Of a DNA stretch of 64,000 nucleotides, positions 58,709 through 64,000 are shown in pieces. Position numbers and translations under genes: made by a program. Each line of letters starts with the position of its first letter. Position 1 is the first letter of the stretch. Source of the stretch: an uncultured Propionibacterium sp. (GTDB lineage: Bacteria; Actinomycetota; Actinomycetes; Propionibacteriales; Propionibacteriaceae); assembly GCA_938036835.1 (NCBI GenBank), contig CALHWB010000052.1, positions 1 to 64,000 on the forward strand. Reading direction: 5' to 3'. Below the pieces are notes generated by a model, which worked only from the letters and a program-made list of their open reading frames with translations, searched no databases and had not been told where the DNA came from.

Positions 58709-59449
58709 CCGCAGTACCGGCTGTAAATCCTCCACGGGCACCTGACCGGGCGCCGAGGGACGACCCACCATAGCGAAGGTGGCGCAAGAGCCGACCACCT
58801 GACCGGCCATCCGGGTCAGCAGGCCCAGCCCGCCCATGGACATGGTCAGCACCGGTGTCTGGGGATACCGATCGGCCATCGTCCAGGTGACCGACAACAA
58901 GGTGAGTACGTCGCCCGGGTCATGGGGCAGCACCGCCACTTTGCCGATATCGCAACCCCGCCGCTGCATCCCCACCAAGTACGAGACGAGTTCCTCAGCC
59001 GCCGGGGTGCCGGTGAAGTCATGGAAACTGCCCACCACTGCAACATCGTTTGCCTTGGCGGCAGCGATGACGGCCTCGCCTGCCGCCTGGTCGAAATGGT
59101 GTTCGACATCGACGGCTTCGATCAAACCAGACTCAATGACCGCAATGTTCAAGGCAGCATAGGTGGCCGGTTCGATGGTTTTGGCGCCGCCTTCGGCCGC
59201 GGTCCGGAAGGTGAACAATATGGGGCGGTCGGCCAATATGGTGCGCAATTGGCTGGCCGCCGATAGGACCGCGTCGGTCCGCGGCGCATCGTTTAGATGA
59301 TCCACCCGCCATTCCACGATGTCTAGTTCATGATTGGCCAGTTCGGTGGCCTGGGCCATCAATTCAGCGACATCTACCCCAGTGATGGGCACGATCACTT
59401 TCGTGCGGCCCTCGCCGAGCACTACCTGGTTCAAACGCACGGCTGCCAT
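58688..59449 (-). CDS. aroD: 3-dehydroquinate dehydratase, type I
   Basis: A 253-residue type I dehydroquinase, forming a Schiff base with Lys170 (DIGKVAVLPHD); His143 (GSFHDFTGTP) is the general acid/base, and Glu46/Arg48 (VEWRVD) and Arg82 (FTFRTA) are also kept. These numbers equal those in the Salmonella enzyme. It interconverts 3-dehydroquinate and 3-dehydroshikimate. Type I is often catabolic or biosynthetic, but the adjacent quinate/shikimate cluster makes a catabolic role likely (QsuC equivalent). GGAGCA precedes the ATG. Confidence 0.93.
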   Translation of the reverse strand: MAAVRLNQVVLGEGRTKVIVPITGVDVAELMAQATELANHELDIVEWRVDHLNDAPRTDAVLSAASQLRTILADRPILFTFRTAAEGGAKTIEPATYAALNIAVIESGLIEAVDVEHHFDQAAGEAVIAAAKANDVAVVGSFHDFTGTPAAEELVSYLVGMQRRGCDIGKVAVLPHDPGDVLTLLSVTWTMADRYPQTPVLTMSMGGLGLLTRMAGQVVGSCATFAMVGRPSAPGQVPVEDLQPVLRLLDANL

Positions 59450-59676
59450 GGCTGCTCCTTTCGCAAGCTACTGTGAACTACGGGGTGATGCTGGTCAGGC
59501 TATCTCCTGTTACGCCATCCCGGGGCTTCGACCTCAGCCCAGACGCTGGTGATCGGCGCGTGAACAGCACCGCAATCCTCCGAGACGCCCGGGTCGGTGA
59601 TGGCCGGGATCTCATCGGTAAGCAGCGCGGCCAGCGGAACACCGGACATCAAACGACCGGCGCGAACCGGCATCGG

Positions 59677-60516
59677 TCAGGAATCGGCGTCCTCGGGGTC
59701 AACATACCGCTTCGTCTTGGTCAGGGTACCGGTGACATCGGGAACCTCATTCTGCAGGCGGCGTTCGGTTCGGACATAGCCATTCGACGGTGGGCGTTTC
59801 GGGAATTCCAGTTTGGGGCGCTCCACGTGCCTGTAGGGAATCGAGTCGAGCAGATGCGCGATCATGTTGATCCGGGCACGCTTCTTGTTCTCGGCCTCCA
59901 CCACATTCCAGCGATTGCCGGGCAGATCGGTGTGAACGAACATCTCATCTTTCGCACGAGAGTACTCCTCCCAGCGGGTGACCGACTGCAGGTCGGTGGG
60001 TGACAGCTTCCAGCGGCGCATCGGGTCGTTCAGGCGGGAGCGGAAGCGTTTTTCCTGTTCGGCGTCCGAGACGCTGAACCAGTACTTACGCAACATGATG
60101 CCGTCGTCGATGAGCATCTGTTCGAACAGCGGGCATTGCCGCAGGAACCGGATGTATTCCTCCGGGGTGCAGTAACCCATGACGCGTTCCACCCCGGCAC
60201 GGTTGTACCAGGAGCGGTCGAACAGCACGATCTCGCCGGCAGCGGGCAAGTGCTCGATATAGCGCTGGAAGTACCACTGGGTGCGTTGACGCTCGGTGGG
60301 AACGGGCAGGGCGACGATGCGGGCGACCCGTGGGTTCAGGTACTCGGTGACTCGTTTAATAGCGCCGCCCTTGCCGGCCGCGTCGCGGCCTTCGAACAGC
60401 ACGACGATCCGGGCCCCGGTCGCCTTGACCCATTCCTGCATCTCCACTAGCTCGGTCTGCAGACGGTTGAGTTCGGCCTCGTAGAGGGCGTTGTCCAATT
60501 TGGGAATCTTGGCCAT
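59677..60516 (-). CDS. ppk2: polyphosphate kinase 2 (PPK2)
   Basis: A 279-residue PPK2 enzyme that transfers phosphate between polyphosphate and nucleotides. Walker A is FEGRDAAGKGGAIKRV (about 41-56), then a lid-like YFQRYIEHLPAAGEIVLFDRSWYNRAGVERVMG with Walker B and conserved Arg/Tyr, and WYNRAG is the family mark. ATG 60516 matches the family start; the longer frame to 60573 is not conserved. Single PPK2 domain. It could use ADP or GDP (class I) or AMP (class II). Confidence 0.93.
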   Translation of the reverse strand: MAKIPKLDNALYEAELNRLQTELVEMQEWVKATGARIVVLFEGRDAAGKGGAIKRVTEYLNPRVARIVALPVPTERQRTQWYFQRYIEHLPAAGEIVLFDRSWYNRAGVERVMGYCTPEEYIRFLRQCPLFEQMLIDDGIMLRKYWFSVSDAEQEKRFRSRLNDPMRRWKLSPTDLQSVTRWEEYSRAKDEMFVHTDLPGNRWNVVEAENKKRARINMIAHLLDSIPYRHVERPKLEFPKRPPSNGYVRTERRLQNEVPDVTGTLTKTKRYVDPEDADS

Positions 60517-60863
60517 GTGATATTTTCCCGCATCACGACCGTTTGCGATGCGGATACCGTCATATCGGGGCACAAACCGATGGCCGCCCTCGGTGGGTTT
60601 CCCGAGTCACTCGGATCGCTAAGCCGGGGCTATCACGATGAGGGTCTCAGAGATCGCGCGAATGGGCGTGGGCCGGTGATCTAGACGGACACGAGCTCCG
60701 GCAGGGAATCCGGCAGCGCGAGACAACGAGAAACCCAAAATTACAAGGTATATCGGTAAGGAATGGTGCGTTGCAGCCCGAACAGCACAGCGGGACGGCG
60801 GATCGGGCGATCCCGATGGGTGAGATCGCAGAGCGCACTTCAACCGCGTCGCAAGAAGGCCAG
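60517..60863. other. intergenic region upstream of the iron-regulated operon
   Basis: About 350 bases with a PPK2 promoter at its left side and the iron box at its right. No tRNA, small protein or other RNA element was recognised. A G-rich CGGGACGGCGGATCGGGCGATCCCG stretch (near 60790) holds a GCGATCCCG/CGGGATCGGGC-like dyad of unknown role. Confidence 0.4.
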
Positions 60864-60882
60864 GTTAGGCTGGCCTAACTAA
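60862..60882 (+). promoter_or_regulatory. DtxR/IdeR iron box
   Basis: GTTAGGCTGGCCTAAC (60864-60879) has two perfect 7-base arms and matches the core of the IdeR/DtxR box (TTAGGTTAGSCTAACCTAA). TAGGCT (60866-60871) also looks like a -10 element, so iron-loaded repressor would block transcription of the importer 36 bases downstream. Confidence 0.75.
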
Positions 60883-60914
60883 TCGATCGGAGTGAATAGC
60901 TGAAGAGGGAAGCC

Positions 60915-61943
60915 ATGTTGCATCGTGCCCTGGGATTTCTGTGTGCCGCCTTGCTCGTCCTGGTCTCAGGATGCGGCGGCGGGCAGGCTACAAACCCCAG
61001 CCCGCAGCCCAGCAGCACGCCCAGTTCGAGCACCATCTCGCTCAGCTCAACATCGTTCCCCCTCACCATCACCGATACAACAGGTAGGCAGGTGACGCTT
61101 GAGCGGCGCCCTGAACGGGTAGTGTTCCTGGCGGGCACCCCTTTGAATGTGTGGTATGACGCGGGTGGAACAGCGGTCGGCCGCCCTGAACTTACCGGCA
61201 ACATCCGGCTGGTTGACGAACACGCCGACCAGATCATGGCTCTGCCCTCGGTCGGTATGCCGTACGCCATTGACGCTGAGGCCGTCGCAGCATTGCAGCC
61301 AGACCTTGTGGTCGGCGTGGAGGGGCCCCAGAACGAGGCCGTCGAGAGCTTCCAGGAATTGGGTATCAATTCTATCCTGGTCAAGATCCGATCCCAGAGC
61401 GATCTGCAGCAGGCGTACGGGGCATTCGGGGTGTTGGGTGGCTCGCCCCGGGTGGCCGAGGGACGTATCACGGCAATCAACGCCCAATGCGACCGGGTGC
61501 TCGCCCGGATTCCCGACAGGGACGTATCGGTGGCAATGGTCTTTGTCACCGCGGAAACTCTGGCTGTCAAACTGGACAACAGCATCGTCGGGCAGATGGC
61601 CACCCAATTGGGTTGGAAGAATATCTTCTCCGGGGCTACCCCCGATAACCCCGGCTCGGAAACCACCCCCTTAGACATTGAATACATGGTAAGCCAGCAG
61701 CCGGACTACGTGTTGGTCACCTCCATGGTGGGCAGCAACGAGCTCGCCCGCGACACATTCCAGGCGAAGCTGGACAGCAATCCAGCGTGGCAGGCGATCG
61801 ACGCGGTACGGGCAGGGCGCATCGGTTATCTTCCCCAGCAGTACTTTCTCTACAACGCAGGCCCCTACTATGGCGATGCTTTGACCTATCTGGCTGCCAT
61901 CGTGTATCCCGACGTGTTTGGCTCCCCGGTTGAGCCCCGATGA
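60915..61943 (+). CDS. iron-siderophore/heme ABC substrate-binding lipoprotein
   Basis: A 342-residue class III binding protein of the FecB/BtuF type, with a lipobox (LLVLVSGCGG, Cys near residue 19) and a Ser/Thr/Pro linker. The fold begins with FPLTITDTTGRQVTLERRPERVVFL, and LQPDLVVGVEGPQ and the second lobe follow. AGGGA precedes ATG 60915, and an iron box lies just upstream. The ligand may be ferric siderophore, heme or cobalamin; iron regulation favours the first two. Stop overlaps the permease gene (ATGA). Confidence 0.85.
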   Translation: MLHRALGFLCAALLVLVSGCGGGQATNPSPQPSSTPSSSTISLSSTSFPLTITDTTGRQVTLERRPERVVFLAGTPLNVWYDAGGTAVGRPELTGNIRLVDEHADQIMALPSVGMPYAIDAEAVAALQPDLVVGVEGPQNEAVESFQELGINSILVKIRSQSDLQQAYGAFGVLGGSPRVAEGRITAINAQCDRVLARIPDRDVSVAMVFVTAETLAVKLDNSIVGQMATQLGWKNIFSGATPDNPGSETTPLDIEYMVSQQPDYVLVTSMVGSNELARDTFQAKLDSNPAWQAIDAVRAGRIGYLPQQYFLYNAGPYYGDALTYLAAIVYPDVFGSPVEPR

Positions 61944-62950
61944 CTGAGCCGGCGGCCCAGGCAGCGCTGCGGGAGAAAACCTGGTATCGGGTAGCCGTTT
62001 TCCTTGGCCTGGTGGTGCTCTTGGTGGGTGGTTTCCTTTACGGAATCGGCAGTGGCACCGTTGCGCTGCCACCGGATGCGGTGGTGGCCGCGCTGTCCGG
62101 CGATACCAACGATCAGTGGCGCCGAGTGGTATGGGATATCCGGCTGCCGCGAGTGCTACTTGGTGGATTGGTTGGCATGAACCTGGCCACATCCGGGGCA
62201 ATCCTGCAGGCTGTGATGGGTAATCCACTCGCTGATCCGGGGATCATCGGGGTCTCTGCTGGTGCCGGACTCGCGGGGATCACGGTTTTGCTGGTCTTTC
62301 CCCAACACCAGGTGCTCGTTCCTGTTACTGCCTTCTGCGGTGCCCTGCTGACTGCAATCACCATCTACGCCCTCGCCTGGCGTGGCGGTATCCAGCCAAT
62401 GCGGGTGGTTCTGGCTGGGGTGGCGGTGTCGGCGCTATGCGCCGCCGGGATCAGCGCCGTGATGGTTCTGTTCTCGGATCGGATCCAGGGCGCCTTGATG
62501 TTCATGAATGGTGCGCTGACCCTCCGAGGATGGTCTGAGGTGCAACGGTTATGGCCTTACTCGCTGGGGGCATTGCTTGCGACTGTGTTCGCAATACGTA
62601 GATTGGATATCATCGTGCTGGGCGACGATGTTGCTCGCGGTCTCGGCATGAATGTGCAGGCGAATCGTCTGGCGTTGACGGCAGCCGCAGCTCTGTTGGC
62701 TGCCAGCGCCGTTAGTGCTGTTGGCCTACTGGGGTTTGTCGGTCTGATCGTGCCCCACATCGTACGTTTGGTGTTGGGCAGCAGCCATATCCTGTTGATA
62801 CCCGGTGCGATGCTCTTTGGGGCGGCACTTGTCATGATCAGCGACACCGTCTCGCGTACGCTGTTCAGCCCAGTGGAAATCCCGGTCGGCATCATGATGG
62901 CGGTGTTCGGGGTGCCCTTCTTCCTGTTCTTGCTACGGAAGACGCCGTGA
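61940..62950 (+). CDS. FecCD-family iron ABC permease
   Basis: A 336-residue permease with ten helices and the family signatures VVWDIRLPRVLLGGLVGMNLATSGAILQAVMGNPLADPGIIGVSAGAGLAG and GLLGFVGLIVPHIVRLVLG. One gene, so a homodimer forms the channel. Start overlaps the binding-protein stop. Confidence 0.92.
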   Translation: MTEPAAQAALREKTWYRVAVFLGLVVLLVGGFLYGIGSGTVALPPDAVVAALSGDTNDQWRRVVWDIRLPRVLLGGLVGMNLATSGAILQAVMGNPLADPGIIGVSAGAGLAGITVLLVFPQHQVLVPVTAFCGALLTAITIYALAWRGGIQPMRVVLAGVAVSALCAAGISAVMVLFSDRIQGALMFMNGALTLRGWSEVQRLWPYSLGALLATVFAIRRLDIIVLGDDVARGLGMNVQANRLALTAAAALLAASAVSAVGLLGFVGLIVPHIVRLVLGSSHILLIPGAMLFGAALVMISDTVSRTLFSPVEIPVGIMMAVFGVPFFLFLLRKTP

Positions 62951-63810
62951 TGACGGCTTGGATCAGTGCTCAAAACCTGCAACTCACCTTGGGCGGCAAA
63001 CGGATCCTGAATAGCATCGATATCGATTTTGCAGCCGGCAAGGTGCATTGCGTCCTAGGCCCAAACGGCTGTGGCAAGACCACTCTCATCCGGGTGCTGA
63101 GCGGTGCCCTGCGTCCCGATGCAGGACAGGTGCTGCTGGATGACCGTCCAATCAGCACCCTCTCCCCCGCGGCCATTGCCCGCACAATTGCGGTGGTATG
63201 GCAGGGAAGCCAAGTAGGCGATGACGTAACGGTGCGCCGTCTGATCAGCTATGGGCGCTACGCTCGCCTTCCTTGGTGGTGGTTGAATCCGTCTGGGCGC
63301 GAGGCAGCGATTGAGCAGGCCATGGCCGTCACCCAGGTCATGCATCTGGCGAACCGGCGTGTGAATTCCCTGTCGGGTGGTGAGCGGCAACGGGTATGGA
63401 TCGCCGTCGCGCTGGCCCAGGAACCCAAGGTGCTATTGCTAGATGAACCAACCACTTACCTCGATATCGCTCACCAGCTTGACGTTCTGGAGCTGGTGCG
63501 GAACCTGAACCGGCGATCGGGCCTCACAGTGATCGCGGTGCTGCACGATCTGGCCCAAGCCGCCAGATATGGCGACCGCTGCCTGGTCATGAAAGACGGC
63601 AGCATCAACGCCGATGGGATCCCTGCCGAGGCGCTGTCTGCCGAGGAGATCGCACGCAACTTCGCCGTCAATGCCTGGGTCGCCCGTGACCCCGAAACCG
63701 GGCATCCAGTCATCGTGCCACGCCATCGCATCCTCAGCGACAGCCCGGTTCATGATTCGCCGAAAACGAAAGGCCATCGTGAAAGTTGTAGTCATCACCC
63801 ATTACCCTAG
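62947..63810 (+). CDS. iron ABC transporter ATPase (FecE/BtuD type)
   Basis: A 287-residue ATPase with Walker A GPNGCGKTTLIRVLSGALRPD, Q-loop AVVWQGSQ, signature LSGGERQRVWIAVALAQ, Walker B LLLDEPTTYLDIAHQ and switch His in VLHDLAQA. GTG 62947 overlaps the permease stop; ATG 62950 is one codon later. The C-terminus overlaps the next gene by 32 bases. Completes the importer. Confidence 0.92.
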   Translation: MMTAWISAQNLQLTLGGKRILNSIDIDFAAGKVHCVLGPNGCGKTTLIRVLSGALRPDAGQVLLDDRPISTLSPAAIARTIAVVWQGSQVGDDVTVRRLISYGRYARLPWWWLNPSGREAAIEQAMAVTQVMHLANRRVNSLSGGERQRVWIAVALAQEPKVLLLDEPTTYLDIAHQLDVLELVRNLNRRSGLTVIAVLHDLAQAARYGDRCLVMKDGSINADGIPAEALSAEEIARNFAVNAWVARDPETGHPVIVPRHRILSDSPVHDSPKTKGHRESCSHHPLP

Positions 63811-64000
63811 CGCCCTCCGCGGTTTCATCGCGGCTGCTGAGCATTACGATCGGGTGGCCCCGGGCTGGGGTCAGCTCGTTCTGTTCGATTCCGCACAGCG
63901 TCTCCAGAAAGACGACGAGCAAGGCCTACGTGAGGCGGTAGAAACCGCTGGTTGCGTGGTGGTTGACCTGATGCGTTCTGACCCCGAGTGGTACGACTTC
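63779..64000 (+). CDS. truncated gene, possibly CobN/BchH-like
   Basis: A frame open from GTG 63779 to the window end (74 codons). It starts VKVVVITHYPSALRGFIAAAEH and reaches ETAGCVVVDLMRSDPEWYDF, which weakly recalls the N-terminal fold of CobN/BchH-type metal chelatase H subunits (such genes often sit beside FecBCD-like importers). AAAGG lies four bases before the start. The remaining gene is outside the window, so this is tentative. Confidence 0.45.
   Translation, partial: MKVVVITHYPSALRGFIAAAEHYDRVAPGWGQLVLFDSAQRLQKDDEQGLREAVETAGCVVVDLMRSDPEWYDF

Noticed and set aside
59473..60003. 176-codon plus-strand frame between aroD and PPK2
   Set aside because: Most of it is antisense to the PPK2 gene.
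60651..60850. possible cobalamin riboswitch ahead of the iron importer
   Set aside because: Fragments such as GGGAATCCGGCAG resemble parts of a B12 element but the order and the B12 box are missing; an iron box explains control better.
1..64000. CRISPR arrays, tRNA and rRNA genes, insertion sequences, prophage
   Set aside because: No regularly spaced repeats, no tRNA T-loop signatures and no transposase or integrase motif were found.

Overview
The window looks like chromosomal DNA of a moderately high-GC actinomycete. RbpA, a polyprenol-phosphate mannose synthase without an acyltransferase domain, PAC2 and GOLPH3-like proteins, an IdeR/DtxR-type iron box and a HTH-MurA fusion point to Actinomycetota. 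A member of Propionibacteriales is my best guess, but no rRNA or tRNA is present to settle it. I see no insertion sequence, phage, integrase or CRISPR array. Gene density is high, with many ATGA/GTGA stop-start overlaps, and several genes seem to be leaderless, with a TAnnnT box 6-8 nt before the start codon.

Layout. 1-3 kb: a truncated sugar MFS carrier, a UspA protein and an amylosucrase-type GH13 enzyme, closed by a perfect hairpin. 3-13 kb: PAC2 protein, a soluble two-component pair divergent from a MacB/FtsX-type ABC exporter, a LolA-like secreted protein coupled to an ABC-2 exporter, a secreted acidic protein and a PIG-L deacetylase. 12-20 kb: housekeeping genes (GOLPH3-like, TrmO, DUF808, TetR, DUF1846, phosphoesterase, IMPACT). 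19.7-31.7 kb: one long minus-strand block with an orphan PTS IIA, a 42-residue micro-ORF, a 2-oxoacid dehydrogenase complex (E2, E1beta, E1alpha), an AcuB-like CBS-ACT protein, a full branched-chain amino acid ABC importer with two binding proteins, and lipoamide dehydrogenase. 31.7-38.3 kb: HTH-MurA fusion, pyridoxal kinase, glycerophosphodiesterase, rbpA with a SigR/SigH-like promoter, mannosyltransferase, Lrp regulator and a 5'-3' exonuclease. 38.2-41.4 kb: metY-metX-metW.

41.5-43.5 kb: an FMN riboswitch heads a permease and an NMT1-like binding protein (RibX/RibY type) with no ATPase. 43.5-47.2 kb: a DHA2 MFS exporter, class I aldolase and a GNAT enzyme.

47.2-59.4 kb is the most interesting region: two divergent arms around an operator-rich gap. 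The minus arm has a TIM-barrel enzyme, a 3-ketosteroid-dehydrogenase-like flavoprotein, an MHS carrier and a small unknown protein. The plus arm has a CoA-acylating aldehyde dehydrogenase, a citryl-CoA-lyase-like protein, a ThDP enzyme, a second TIM-barrel enzyme, a quinate/shikimate dehydrogenase and a TetR regulator, with a convergent type I dehydroquinase. The core is that of known quinate/shikimate utilisation clusters, but the other enzymes mirror inositol catabolism (IolE/IolD/IolA). They suggest a non-aromatising ring-opening route ending in acetyl-CoA plus 2-oxoglutarate or oxaloacetate. This route is inference.

59.7-64 kb: PPK2 polyphosphate kinase, then an iron-box-controlled FecBCD-type importer followed by a truncated gene that may be CobN-like.
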